A DNA stretch of 64,000 bases from Nostoc sp. UHCC 0302. Lineage in GTDB: Bacteria; Cyanobacteriota; Cyanobacteriia; Cyanobacteriales; Nostocaceae. Both the position numbers and the translations under genes were made by a program. The notes beneath the pieces were generated by a model. It did not search any database. It had not been told where the DNA came from and worked only from the letters and a program-made list of their open reading frames with translations. The stretch spans positions 4,434,501 to 4,498,500 of the forward strand of contig NZ_CP151099.1 of NCBI RefSeq assembly GCF_038096175.1, given 5' to 3'. Every line of letters starts with the position of its first letter. Position 1 is the first letter of the stretch. This document shows positions 26,604 through 35,212 of the stretch, in pieces.

Positions 26604-29168
26604 ATGCAGCCAATTCGTACATTCAACGTATCCCCTTCACTACCGCCGCAACTCGAATCGCTGCGGCGGCTGGCATATAACTTGCATTGGGATTGGAACG
26701 TTGACACCAAAGATTTATTTCGACGTTTAGATCCCGATCTCTGGGAGTCTAGCCACCATAACCCAGTGTTGATGCTGGGTAATATCTCTCAATCGCGACT
26801 TTTGGAAGTTGTCGAAGATGAAGGCTTTCTAGCGCAATTAGATCGAGCCAATCGCCAGTTAGAAGATTATTTACAAGAACGCACTTGGTATCAGAAACAG
26901 CGGGGACAAAAACCAAAAGAGTGCTATGCCTATTTTTCAGCTGAATTTGGGCTAGTAGATTGTTTACCTGTATATTCTGGCGGCTTAGGTGTTCTAGCAG
27001 GCGATCATCTTAAATCAGCTAGTGATTTAGGGCTACCACTGGTCGGTATAGGTTTACTTTATCAGCAAGGCTACTTTGCTCAGTATCTAAACGCCGATGG
27101 CTGGCAACAGGAACGTTATCCGATTAACGATTTCTATAATATGCCCTTACATCTGGAGCGCAATACTGATGGTTCAGAGTTGCGGATTGCCGTAGAATAT
27201 CCAGGGCGCAAGGTGTACGCCAGAGTTTGGCGCGTACAGGTGGGAACAGTGCCACTATATTTGCTGGACACCAACATTGAACCCAACAATGCTTACGACC
27301 ACGACATCACAGATCAGCTGTATGGTGGCGACATTGATATGCGTATCCACCAAGAAATTATGTTGGGTATTGGTGGTGTGCAAATGCTGAAAGCTTTGGG
27401 TTATAAAGTCACAGCCTACCACATGAATGAAGGTCACGCGGCATTCTCTGCTCTAGAGCGCATCCGCATCCTCATTCAAGAAGAGGGGTTAGACTATGCC
27501 CAAGCCAAACAGGTAGTAGCTTCTAGCAATATCTTTACTACTCACACACCAGTACCTGCGGGAATCGACTTGTTTGCTCCCGACAAAATCTTGTACTACC
27601 TCGGTTACTATGCAGACATCTTCGACTTGCCTAAAGAGCAATTTTTAGGCTTGGGGCGTGAGAATACTGGTGATTTATCTGGGCCTTTTAGTATGGCAGT
27701 GCTGGCGTTGAAGATGGCAACATTTTCTAACGGTGTAGCACAACTGCACGGTGTAGTATCGCGCCAGATGTTTCAAGGTTTGTGGAAGAAAGTACCAGTA
27801 GAAGAAGTACCAATTGCCGCAATTACCAACGGTGTTCATGCTCGGAGTTGTGTCGCTAAATCAACTCAGGAGTTGTACGATCGCTATTTAGGGCCAAACT
27901 GGTCATCAGCACCACCAGATAGCCAACTGTGGGAGCGGATGGATGCCATTCCCGACGAAGAACTGTGGCGTAATCACGAACGCTGTCGCTTAGACATGAT
28001 ATTGTATGTGCGAGAGCATTTGGTAAAACATCTGCGCGATCGCGGCGCTTCCACCTCAGAAATAGCCCAAGCGCAAGAAGTTTTAGATCCTTACGCTTTA
28101 ACTATAGGTTTTGCCCGTCGCTTTGCCACTTACAAACGCGCCACTCTCTGGATGCGCGATTTAGACCGCATCAGGCGGATTTTACTGGCTAACAAAGATC
28201 GGAAAGTGCAATTTGTGATTGCTGGTAAGGCACACCCGAAAGATATTCCAGGGAAAGAACTTATCCGCGAAATCAATCACTTTATCCGCGAACAGCACTT
28301 AGAAAAACAAGTGGTGTTTGTTCCCAACTACGACATTTACATATCCCGGTTGATGGTAGCGGGTTGCGATATTTGGTTAAACACACCGCGTCGTCCCAGA
28401 GAAGCTTCTGGTACAAGTGGCATGAAAGCAGCCATGAACGGATTACCAAATTTAAGTGTACTAGATGGCTGGTGGGATGAAGCTGATTACGTCCGCACAG
28501 GTTGGGCAATTGGACACGGAGAGAATTACGAAGATCCTAATTACCAGGATGAAGTAGAAGCCAACGCTCTCTATGATCTACTGGAGAAAGAAGTTGTACC
28601 GCTGTTTTATGACCACCGGGATAGTGATGGCTTACCTCGTCCGTGGGTAGCCAAAATGAAAGATGCAATCCGGTTGAATTGTCCGTTTTTTAATACAGCG
28701 CGGATGGTGGGAGAATATGCCCAAAGGGCTTATTTCCCGGCAAGCGATCGCTATCATACGCTGACTGTCGATAACTATGCTCCAGCTCAAGAACTAGCTG
28801 CTTGGAAAGCAAAACTCAGCGAACACTGGTTTAATATCAAAATCAAAGATATTGATGTATCAGCAGGTGCGGACATTGAGGTTAACCAAACTGTTGCTGT
28901 CAAAGCCAAAGTTGACTTGGCAACTTTAACAAATGATGATGTACAGGTGGAGCTATATCAGGGTGCGCTCGATGCCAATGGTGATATTGTCAATGCTGTG
29001 CCAGTAGTGATGGATTATCAAGGAGAAGATACACAAGGATTAAGTATTTACACAGGTAACATCACCTATACTGCCTCTGGTTTGCAAGGCTTGTCTTTAC
29101 GCGTATTACCGAAAAATCAAAACTTGTCTAATCCTTATGAACCAAGGTTGATTGCTTGGGCAGAATAA
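26604..29168 (+). CDS. glgP: Alpha-glucan (glycogen) phosphorylase
   Basis: This 854-residue GT35 enzyme releases glucose 1-phosphate from glycogen with pyridoxal phosphate. It belongs to the shorter bacterial type with an N-terminal DUF3417-like segment (LRRLAYNLHWDWNVDTKDLFRRLDP). The active-site region contains AYFSAEFGL, VYSGGLGVLAGDHLKSASDLG, HMNEGHAAF and the PLP-lysine motif ASGTSGMKAAMNG. ATG 26604 is chosen over an in-frame TTG at 26586 because GGAG lies 12 nt upstream. It is followed by a bidirectional hairpin at 29176 and the convergent DUF429 gene. Confidence 0.92.
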   Translation: MQPIRTFNVSPSLPPQLESLRRLAYNLHWDWNVDTKDLFRRLDPDLWESSHHNPVLMLGNISQSRLLEVVEDEGFLAQLDRANRQLEDYLQERTWYQKQRGQKPKECYAYFSAEFGLVDCLPVYSGGLGVLAGDHLKSASDLGLPLVGIGLLYQQGYFAQYLNADGWQQERYPINDFYNMPLHLERNTDGSELRIAVEYPGRKVYARVWRVQVGTVPLYLLDTNIEPNNAYDHDITDQLYGGDIDMRIHQEIMLGIGGVQMLKALGYKVTAYHMNEGHAAFSALERIRILIQEEGLDYAQAKQVVASSNIFTTHTPVPAGIDLFAPDKILYYLGYYADIFDLPKEQFLGLGRENTGDLSGPFSMAVLALKMATFSNGVAQLHGVVSRQMFQGLWKKVPVEEVPIAAITNGVHARSCVAKSTQELYDRYLGPNWSSAPPDSQLWERMDAIPDEELWRNHERCRLDMILYVREHLVKHLRDRGASTSEIAQAQEVLDPYALTIGFARRFATYKRATLWMRDLDRIRRILLANKDRKVQFVIAGKAHPKDIPGKELIREINHFIREQHLEKQVVFVPNYDIYISRLMVAGCDIWLNTPRRPREASGTSGMKAAMNGLPNLSVLDGWWDEADYVRTGWAIGHGENYEDPNYQDEVEANALYDLLEKEVVPLFYDHRDSDGLPRPWVAKMKDAIRLNCPFFNTARMVGEYAQRAYFPASDRYHTLTVDNYAPAQELAAWKAKLSEHWFNIKIKDIDVSAGADIEVNQTVAVKAKVDLATLTNDDVQVELYQGALDANGDIVNAVPVVMDYQGEDTQGLSIYTGNITYTASGLQGLSLRVLPKNQNLSNPYEPRLIAWAE

Positions 29169-29175
29169 CAGTGCT

Positions 29176-29224
29176 GAGTGCTGAGTTATGAGTTATATAT
29201 TTTGGCTTTTTTTACTCAGCACTC
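29176..29224. terminator. Bidirectional terminator between glgP and the DUF429 gene
   Basis: Arms 29176-29186 and 29214-29224 are exact 11-bp reverse complements around a 27-nt T-rich loop. They lie between convergent stop codons, one arm overlapping the DUF429 stop. Confidence 0.5.
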
Positions 29225-29976
29225 AAGACTGGTTTGGGGATGACAATGTAACCAGTAGTGCGATCGCCTAGCACTAAGTTACGTTGCTCACCCCAATACC
29301 ACCAATGTGCTGCTACATAAGCACAAACTAAGCTATCTAATTTATCTTCAACTGCTTTTAGGGATGCTCCTGTGTAAGGAATTTCGGAAATAAACGTAGA
29401 CGCACCAGCGGCTTGCCGTAGGCTACCGCAGAGGCGCAGAGGAGGAGAGATAGAGGGGAGGATGTCAATAACGTAATTGTAGAGTTTAATTAATTCTACG
29501 CGACGCTCACTGAGGCGTCCTTTTTTATATTTGAGGATGCGTTCTAAGCCAAATAGATGAACTATGGCTGGATGGGGAAAGACTTCTATTTGATATCTGC
29601 CGGGTTTTTGTGGTTCGATGGTTGGTGCGTGTGCAAAACCACGAGATTCTAATTCTAAGCCAAAGTTAATGGTGCGATCGGCAAATGGTAAGTTTTGGTT
29701 AGCTGGGTAGCATCCAGCGTGATATTTGCCAAAGTACTTGTGAGTAAGTTTGTCGGGTAGGCGACTTCCTGTAGCGTTGGGGATCAGGGTGGGTGCATCT
29801 ACGCCAATGATGGCTGGTTCATCCGTTTGTACCCAGGTATCAATCCAGGTGAGGATATCTGCGATCGCTTCTTTGCGGTCTAAATCAAGTAGTTGCAGTT
29901 GTTCATCTGTCCATTCTAAGCAGCACAGTCCGCTTGGTTGCGACTTCCAGCCTAAATCAATACCAATAAATTTCAT
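29212..29976 (-). CDS. DUF429 family protein (predicted nuclease-like RNase H fold)
   Basis: This 254-residue protein opens with FIGIDLGWKSQPSG, a DUF429 hallmark with a catalytic-type aspartate, and continues with IIGVDAPT, RPDKLTHKYFGKYHAGCYPAN-like blocks and a final LDSLVCAYVAAHW. The fold is RNase H-like; function is unknown. The stretch PPLRLCGSLRQAAGAST is encoded by a recurrent Nostoc repeat (about 29408-29445) lying in frame, so the protein has a repeat-derived insertion of about 11 residues. Confidence 0.78.
   Translation of the reverse strand: MKFIGIDLGWKSQPSGLCCLEWTDEQLQLLDLDRKEAIADILTWIDTWVQTDEPAIIGVDAPTLIPNATGSRLPDKLTHKYFGKYHAGCYPANQNLPFADRTINFGLELESRGFAHAPTIEPQKPGRYQIEVFPHPAIVHLFGLERILKYKKGRLSERRVELIKLYNYVIDILPSISPPLRLCGSLRQAAGASTFISEIPYTGASLKAVEDKLDSLVCAYVAAHWWYWGEQRNLVLGDRTTGYIVIPKPVLSAE
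29408..29445. repeat. Dispersed repeat inserted in frame in the DUF429 gene
   Basis: The sequence GGCTTGCCGTAGGCTACCGC followed by AGAGGCGCAGAG is of the short dispersed repeat type found between Nostoc genes. Here it lies inside a coding region, keeps the frame and adds RLCGSLRQAAG between two conserved helices. Confidence 0.55.
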
Positions 29977-30147
29977 TACCTTAATTTTAAACGTGTGCTT
30001 ATTATTTCAGTTGTTGCGTGAAAAAAGCAGTATTTAATCAATATCTAATTTCTCAACAGCGAGTTGCCATAGAAAATGTCAAAATTAAATGAGTTTTAAG
30101 AGCGCCAATTTATATAGCGCAGATTTGAGATAACTAAGTTGGAATTT

Positions 30148-31158
30148 ATGGGCAAGCAACGAGTTCTTTCTGGAGTTCAACCAACAGGCAATTACCATCT
30201 AGGCAACTACTTAGGAGCAATTCGCAACTGGGTAGAAGGTCAGAGTGAATACGAAAATTACCTCTTCGTGGCTGATTTGCACGCGATTACAGTGCCACAC
30301 CAGCCAACACAGTTGGCATCCGATACGTATACCCTCGTTGCTCTCTATCTAGCTTGTGGACTGGATTTAAATCACTCTACAATTTTTGTGCAATCTCACG
30401 TTTCTGCTCACAGTGAACTCACTTGGTTGCTCAACTGCATCACGCCCCTAAACTGGCTAGAAGATATGATCCAGTTTAAGGAAAAGGCTGTGAAGCAGGG
30501 AGAAAATGTTAGTGCAGGCTTGTTGGATTACCCAGTGCTTATGGCAGCTGATATTCTGCTTTACCAAGCTGATAAAGTGCCTGTAGGTGAAGACCAAAAG
30601 CAACACTTAGAATTGACACGAGATATTGCTGCTCGGTTTAACCACCAATTTGGTAAACCAGACCAGCCAGTATTAAAGTTACCAGACCCTTTGATTCGCA
30701 AGGAAGGGGCAAGGGTGATGAGTTTGGCGGATGGTACACGCAAAATGTCCAAGTCAGATCCTTCAGAGTTAAGCCGAATCAATTTGCTAGATCCACCAGA
30801 AGAGATTCAACGTAAGATTAAGCGTTGTAAAACTGATCCAGTTCGTGGTCTGACTTTTGACGATCCAGAGCGTCCAGAGTGTAATAATTTATTAACGCTG
30901 TATACCTTGCTCTCTGGAAAGACGAAGGAAGAGGTAGCGGTTGAGTGCCAAGATATGGGCTGGGGACAATTTAAGCCATTATTAACAGAAACGACAATTA
31001 ACGCCCTCAAGCCAATACAAGAAAAATATCAAGCAATAACAGAAGACAAAAGCTATTTGGAGTCTGTCTTGCGGGATGGACGGAAAAAAGCTCAAGCGAT
31101 CGCTAATCAAACTCTGGCACAAGTGAAAGCTGCTTTGGGCTATACTCAACCTTTATAA
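30148..31158 (+). CDS. trpS: Tryptophanyl-tRNA synthetase
   Basis: This 336-residue class I synthetase charges tRNA-Trp. It has the HIGH-type motif PTGNYHLGNYLG near the N-terminus, a VPVGEDQKQHLELTRDIA block and the KMSKS loop RKMSKSDPS. Length matches bacterial TrpS. ATG 30148 is preferred; an in-frame TTG at 30139 would add three residues. It precedes the MetF-like gene by 59 bp on the same strand, so co-transcription is possible. Confidence 0.96.
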   Translation: MGKQRVLSGVQPTGNYHLGNYLGAIRNWVEGQSEYENYLFVADLHAITVPHQPTQLASDTYTLVALYLACGLDLNHSTIFVQSHVSAHSELTWLLNCITPLNWLEDMIQFKEKAVKQGENVSAGLLDYPVLMAADILLYQADKVPVGEDQKQHLELTRDIAARFNHQFGKPDQPVLKLPDPLIRKEGARVMSLADGTRKMSKSDPSELSRINLLDPPEEIQRKIKRCKTDPVRGLTFDDPERPECNNLLTLYTLLSGKTKEEVAVECQDMGWGQFKPLLTETTINALKPIQEKYQAITEDKSYLESVLRDGRKKAQAIANQTLAQVKAALGYTQPL

Positions 31159-31217
31159 GGTTTTCCCTTTGAGGTGTCATTTGTTATACCTTGGAAGAGA
31201 ACCGAAATATTAACTTT

Positions 31218-32147
31218 ATGCATCATACCCATAGCCCAACTGCCTTGAATAACTTCCGTAGAGCCGCGCAAGCAGGCGAATTTCTAGTTACTGCTGAAGT
31301 TGCACCTCCTAAAGGCGGAGATCCAGCGCATATGCTCCAAATGGCGGCGACCCTTAAGGGGAGGGTTCATGCCGTCAATGTTACCGATGGTAGCCGAGCA
31401 GTGCTAAGGATGTCTTCGTTGGTGGCGTCTGCAATTTTGTTGCAAAACGGTATAGAACCAATTTGTCAAGTTGCTTGCCGCGATCGCAACCGCATTGGTT
31501 TACAAGCTGACCTCATGGGCGCTCATGCCTTGGGTATTCGCAATATTTTAGCTTTGACTGGTGACCCAGTTAAAGCAGGCGATCACCCAGATGCTAAAGC
31601 CGTCTTTGACTTGGAAGCTGTGCGATTGCTGCAACTAATTCGGAAGATGAATCAGGGTTTTGATAGCAACGAGCAACCTTTAACTGATGGTGTACTAGAT
31701 TTATTTACTGGTGCAGCAGTAGATCCGCAATGTGCGAGTTGGTCAGGTTTGCAGAGTCGATTTGAACGCAAAATCGAAGCTGGAGCGCAGTTTTTTCAAA
31801 GTCAATTAATTACTGATTTTGAGCGACTAGAAAAGTTTATGGACAAAATTGCTGCTGGCTATAAAAAACCAATTTTGGCAGGAATTTTTCTGTTGAAATC
31901 GGCAAAAAATGCCCAATTTATTAATAGGTGCGTTCCGGGTGTAAATATACCTCAGCACATTATTGATAGATTAGCGAAAGCGAAAAAACCGCTTGAAGAA
32001 GGCATGAAAATTGCTGCCGAGCAAGTACAAGTTGCACAGCAATTATGTCAGGGTGTCCACATGATGGCTGTGAAGCGAGAAGATTTGATTGCGCCAATTT
32101 TGGATTTGGCTGGAGTAGCGCCAATTGATCAGATGGTAATGAAATAG
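31218..32147 (+). CDS. Methylenetetrahydrofolate reductase-like protein
   Basis: This 309-residue TIM-barrel protein resembles MetF: FLVTAEVAPPKGGDPAHM (N-terminal catalytic glutamate strand), VNVTDGSRAVLRMSSL, ILALTGDPVKAGDHPDA and a closing GVHMMAVKREDLIAPIL. MetF reduces 5,10-methylene-THF using FAD and NAD(P)H to supply methionine synthesis. This variant has features of the cyanobacterial MTHFR-like branch, so electron donor and partner are uncertain. ATG 31218 is preferred over TTG 31191. Confidence 0.82.
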   Translation: MHHTHSPTALNNFRRAAQAGEFLVTAEVAPPKGGDPAHMLQMAATLKGRVHAVNVTDGSRAVLRMSSLVASAILLQNGIEPICQVACRDRNRIGLQADLMGAHALGIRNILALTGDPVKAGDHPDAKAVFDLEAVRLLQLIRKMNQGFDSNEQPLTDGVLDLFTGAAVDPQCASWSGLQSRFERKIEAGAQFFQSQLITDFERLEKFMDKIAAGYKKPILAGIFLLKSAKNAQFINRCVPGVNIPQHIIDRLAKAKKPLEEGMKIAAEQVQVAQQLCQGVHMMAVKREDLIAPILDLAGVAPIDQMVMK

Positions 32148-32156
32148 TCTAAAAAA

Positions 32157-32346
32157 GCGATGTCTACGACGGGCTTTGCCAGTGCCGTAGGCGATCGCTC
32201 TTTTCCTCCTTCTCCTAAGAAAACAGAATGGTTTCTTTCATCCATAGTGGGCGATCGCTCATGAACAGCTTCTAAGAAACATTTCTGTTTCTTTACATCC
32301 ATTGGGAATGCGTAGACGCTCTTAACGGCTTGTCGTCAGACATCGC
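32157..32346. repeat. Split-HIP1 repeats upstream of the orphan pair
   Basis: 32157-32198 is a minus-orientation split HIP1 unit ending in a complete GCGATCGC. 32309-32346 is TGCGTAGACGC...AGACATCGC, another split site. The second runs into the reading frame of the next gene. Confidence 0.6.
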
Positions 32347-32712
32347 TTGGCGTTTAACCAGAAGCATAAGTCTTTGGCTGATTGGTATGAGAAAAACCCC
32401 GTTGATTTGTACTGTATGGGAAATGCGACTTCTTCGAGAATAGATAATATTCGTTCAAAAGACATTGAAACTTACGAAGAAGATAGTGATATTTGGGTTG
32501 TCGCAGGTTCAGGCGGAATTTCAACGTTTGCAGTTCAGGGGGTTGGAAAAAATTGGTGGAAGTTGGATAGAGTAACTGAGATTCCAAACGGACTCCGCTT
32601 GGTAAATGATTACGGCAATCATTGGCTATGGGAACCAAGCTACACTATGCAAATAGAAGACTATAAGACTGCATTGCGGTTAGTTGGTGAGGCATTTTAC
32701 AAAGTCAATTAA
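32347..32712 (+). CDS. Hypothetical protein, possible toxin-domain fragment
   Basis: This 121-residue soluble protein has no family I recognise. Notable segments are SDIWVVAGSGGISTF, GKNWWKLDRVTEIPNGLRLVNDYGNHWLWEPS and a C-terminal helix. The motif IP-x-GLRLVND-x-x-NHW resembles C-terminal domains of polymorphic toxins, but this is weak. The only upstream start is TTG at 32347, directly behind a repeat, so the original N-terminus may be lost. A small gene follows after a few bases, a layout seen in toxin-immunity pairs. Confidence 0.45.
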   Translation: MAFNQKHKSLADWYEKNPVDLYCMGNATSSRIDNIRSKDIETYEEDSDIWVVAGSGGISTFAVQGVGKNWWKLDRVTEIPNGLRLVNDYGNHWLWEPSYTMQIEDYKTALRLVGEAFYKVN

Positions 32713-32726
32713 GGGAGTTGTTGAAC

Positions 32727-32924
32727 GTGAATTTTTCTCCTAAAGCAATTCGATTTATTGTTGAAGCACTAGAATACAGGATTGAGGCTTATCAAAAGCA
32801 ATTAGAGATAGAGAATTTAAACGAAGATGAAGTTTCAGACATCACCAATGACATGATGTTTTTGGAATCGTTGTTGCAAGAGTTAAAAAAGGCACTCTCA
32901 ACAATTGCGCCACCCGTTTTTTAA
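32727..32924 (+). CDS. Small helical protein, possible immunity partner
   Basis: About 65 residues, predicted to be two long helices rich in Glu and Leu (IRFIVEALEYRIEAYQKQLEIENLNEDEV ...). GTG 32727 is preferred because GGGAG at 32713-32717 is 9 nt upstream; TTG 32718 or 32721 are alternatives. It starts within 15 bp of the preceding stop, so the two are coupled. The acidic, helical character would suit an antitoxin or immunity protein, which is inference. Confidence 0.5.
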   Translation: MNFSPKAIRFIVEALEYRIEAYQKQLEIENLNEDEVSDITNDMMFLESLLQELKKALSTIAPPVF

Positions 32925-32994
32925 CTTACTTAATGGGCAAAATAGCAATCAATCGCTGGGCGTTGAATCAGAAGTTTAGGTATTTAGTTAAAAG

Positions 32995-33031
32995 GTGCGT
33001 AGACGTGTAGAGACTTGTCTTCAGACATTGC
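32995..33031. repeat. Degenerate split-HIP1 repeat
   Basis: GTGCGTAGACGTG...CAGACATTGC, a decayed version of the split HIP1 unit, upstream of the VapB-like gene. Confidence 0.5.
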
Positions 33032-33079
33032 CTGCTAAACTACCTTAAAATTGCAAATATAAACAACACTGGCAGCGAT

Positions 33080-33181
33080 ATGGAAAAAGCTAGAGAAGCA
33101 GTAGCACGCGCTCAGATAAGATATGTAGGCAAAACTTTAGGTGACAGTACTGAACTAATCCGCGAGGATAGAGAACGGTGA
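33080..33181 (+). CDS. Small VapB-type antitoxin
   Basis: The gene encodes 33 residues: MEKAREAVARAQIRYVGKTL followed by GDSTELIREDRER. The tail D-S-T-x-L-I-R-E-D-R-x-R is typical of short antitoxins next to PIN toxins in cyanobacteria. The stop overlaps the toxin start (GTGA, 33178-33181). It lacks an obvious DNA-binding N-terminus, so it may be naturally short or truncated. Confidence 0.6.
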   Translation: MEKAREAVARAQIRYVGKTLGDSTELIREDRER

Positions 33182-33648
33182 GCCGATATGTTTTAGATGC
33201 CAGTATTGCCATAAAATGGTTTGTGCCAGAAGTTCACTCTGATGCAGCTAGGCGTTTACTAGCAAGTAACCATACTTTTTTAGTGCCAGACTTTTTCTTT
33301 GCAGAAGTGGCAAATGTCTTGTGGAAACGAGTACGTCGTACCGAAGATACGGCTGATAATGCAAGGCAAACTTTAGCAGATTTAAATGCAATTCCTGTAG
33401 AAGTTTGCTTATCTCAACCATTGATGCTAATTGCTTTAGATATTGCTCTTGAGACTGATCGCGCAGTGTATGACAGTTTATACTTCGCACTGGCTATTAC
33501 GCAACAATGCCAGATAGTGACAGCAGATGAAAAATTTTACAATGCTCTTAAAATCGCTACGCAAATAATCTTCTATGGGTGGAGAATATTTAGAAAGCTG
33601 CGATCGCTAGATGATAAAGATAAATGGAAAAATGACCCATACTTTTAA
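33178..33648 (+). CDS. PIN-domain ribonuclease toxin (VapC-like)
   Basis: This 156-residue PIN protein keeps all four acidic positions: YVLDASI (first Asp), FFFAEVANVLWK (Glu), VYDSLYFALA (Asp) and IVTADEKFYN (Asp). VapC toxins cleave tRNA or rRNA when freed from the antitoxin. The start GTG 33178 overlaps the antitoxin stop, indicating coupling. The C-terminus is about 20 residues longer than usual and ends in a charged tail with a HIP1-coded RSLDDK. This is the only apparently complete TA pair in the window. Confidence 0.82.
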   Translation: MSRYVLDASIAIKWFVPEVHSDAARRLLASNHTFLVPDFFFAEVANVLWKRVRRTEDTADNARQTLADLNAIPVEVCLSQPLMLIALDIALETDRAVYDSLYFALAITQQCQIVTADEKFYNALKIATQIIFYGWRIFRKLRSLDDKDKWKNDPYF

Positions 33649-33747
33649 CCCAGAATCTTATAGTAAATTGCTAGCCGAGTATTAATCGCTTTTCCACTCG
33701 CTACAACAGCTACAAAATCTTTTGCCAGTTAGCTTCAGACGATAAAG

Positions 33748-35100
33748 CTATGAACCTGTATTAAAAATCCTATGTCCTAACCATCCCAAACCCAAGCCTA
33801 GACTAGATGTGCTAGCTAAAATTAGAAAAGTATTAACCTTGCTAAAAGATTTTTGTAATTCATCTCCAGCCACAGCCCCAGCCACAGCCCAAGCCACAGC
33901 CCAAGCCACAGCCCCAGCCCCGGCCACAGCCCAAGCCACAGCCCAAGCCACAGCCCAAGCCACAGCCCCAGCCCAAGCCACAGCCCCAGCCCCAGCCCCA
34001 GCCACAGCCCCAGCCACAGCCCCAGCCACAGCCCAAGCCACAGCCCAAGCCCAAGCCCCAGCCCAAGCCCCAGCCCAAAATATGTACGGAGCGTTATACG
34101 CGGCAAATAAGTAGCCTATCAATAGGTAGCTTAATAATAGACCAACCAACCCGCCCCAGGGAATGATTCTAGGTGATTGCGTTACTGGTTTAACTGGAAT
34201 TACCTCTGAGTTTGGCTTGGTTTCGGATCGAACAACTTCTATTCTATAAACTGGCTTAATTTGAGGTGGAGGTGTCGCTTTTGGCGCTTCTAACATTGCC
34301 AACCATGCCTGCATTGACTGAGGGCGGTCTTTTGCCTCCAGTGCCATACCCTTGAGAATTGCTTGATTTAATTGATGGCTGATCCTTGGATCGATTAGTT
34401 TGGGTGGCTTCAAAGAAGCATTGTCGAGCTTGCGAGCCAAAGAGGTTGTAGGGCGTTGACCTGTCACCGCAAAATAAAGTGTAGCAGCCAAACAGTAAAC
34501 ATCTACTGTTGGCTCCCGACTGCCCCTGCTCATCTGCTCATAGGGCGCAAACCCTTCATTACCTGCAATACCCTTTGAACTTAAAGTTTTAGGCACAAGT
34601 TCTTTAGCAATGCCAAAATCAATTAAAACCGCTCTGCCATTGCTCCGCAACATAATATTTCCGGGGTGGGCATCTCGGTGTACTAGCCCTGCTTGATGCA
34701 CTACTATCAAAGCTTCCCCAATCTGGCAGATGCAGGGTAGAATCTCCGCTTCTGGTAAAGCTCCCCTACGCCTCACCGCTTCAAACAAATTTTCTCCCTC
34801 AACAAAGTCCATCACTAAACAGTGGGTAGCACCTTCCCGAAACAAATCAATCACTCCCACAATGTGAGGATGGGAGTCTTTTGATAAGCGTGCAAGTATC
34901 CGCCCTTCTGCAATAAATCGCTCTATATACTTGTCATACTCTGGATCGTGGCTGAGGTATTCATTAGGTGTCTTAATTACAATTGTCTGGTTTAGTTCAA
35001 TATGCAAAGCCTTGTAAGTAATTCCGAATCCCCCCTGTCCCAGGACTTTATCAATTACATACTTGCCGCCTTGTAATCGTTGTCCTGCTGTCCAGGGCAT
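33748..35100 (-). CDS. Ser/Thr protein kinase with Ala/Val/Trp dipeptide-repeat membrane tail
   Basis: This 450-residue protein begins MPWTAGQRLQGGKYVIDKVL with G-loop GQGGFGITYKA, the cyanobacterial Hanks-kinase opening. It has VHRDAHPGNI (HRD) and IDFGIAK (DFG) motifs. A first membrane helix (about GGLVGLLLSYLLIGYLF) is followed by some 75 residues of A-V/A-W/A-G dipeptides, encoded by an AGCCNN-type hexamer repeat (plus strand 33868-34078), then a last helix region. The repeat length is probably variable between strains. The next kinase gene upstream on this strand is 112 bp away. Confidence 0.85.
   Translation of the reverse strand: MPWTAGQRLQGGKYVIDKVLGQGGFGITYKALHIELNQTIVIKTPNEYLSHDPEYDKYIERFIAEGRILARLSKDSHPHIVGVIDLFREGATHCLVMDFVEGENLFEAVRRRGALPEAEILPCICQIGEALIVVHQAGLVHRDAHPGNIMLRSNGRAVLIDFGIAKELVPKTLSSKGIAGNEGFAPYEQMSRGSREPTVDVYCLAATLYFAVTGQRPTTSLARKLDNASLKPPKLIDPRISHQLNQAILKGMALEAKDRPQSMQAWLAMLEAPKATPPPQIKPVYRIEVVRSETKPNSEVIPVKPVTQSPRIIPWGGLVGLLLSYLLIGYLFAAYNAPYIFWAGAWAGAWAWAVAWAVAGAVAGAVAGAGAGAVAWAGAVAWAVAWAVAWAVAGAGAVAWAVAWAVAGAVAGDELQKSFSKVNTFLILASTSSLGLGLGWLGHRIFNTGS
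33868..34078. repeat. Hexanucleotide repeat inside the kinase gene
   Basis: Period 6 (AGCCAC / AGCCCC / AGCCCA in varying order) across about 210 bp. In the kinase frame it gives Ala-(Val/Trp/Gly) pairs, and it is open in several other frames on both strands, which gives spurious Pro-Ala-Thr or Gly-Leu proteins. Confidence 0.85.
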
Positions 35101-35212
35101 AAATACCTTTAGTAGTTCGTAATACTTCGACTTTGCTCAGTACAAGTTCGTAATTCGTAATTAAGGCACGCTCAAAAATAATATCAGCACTTCAATGACA
35201 GTGTACCTAAAT

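Noticed and set aside
33809-34114. Pro-Ala-Thr and Gly-Leu rich open frames
   Set aside because: They are other-frame readings of the hexamer repeat in the kinase gene.
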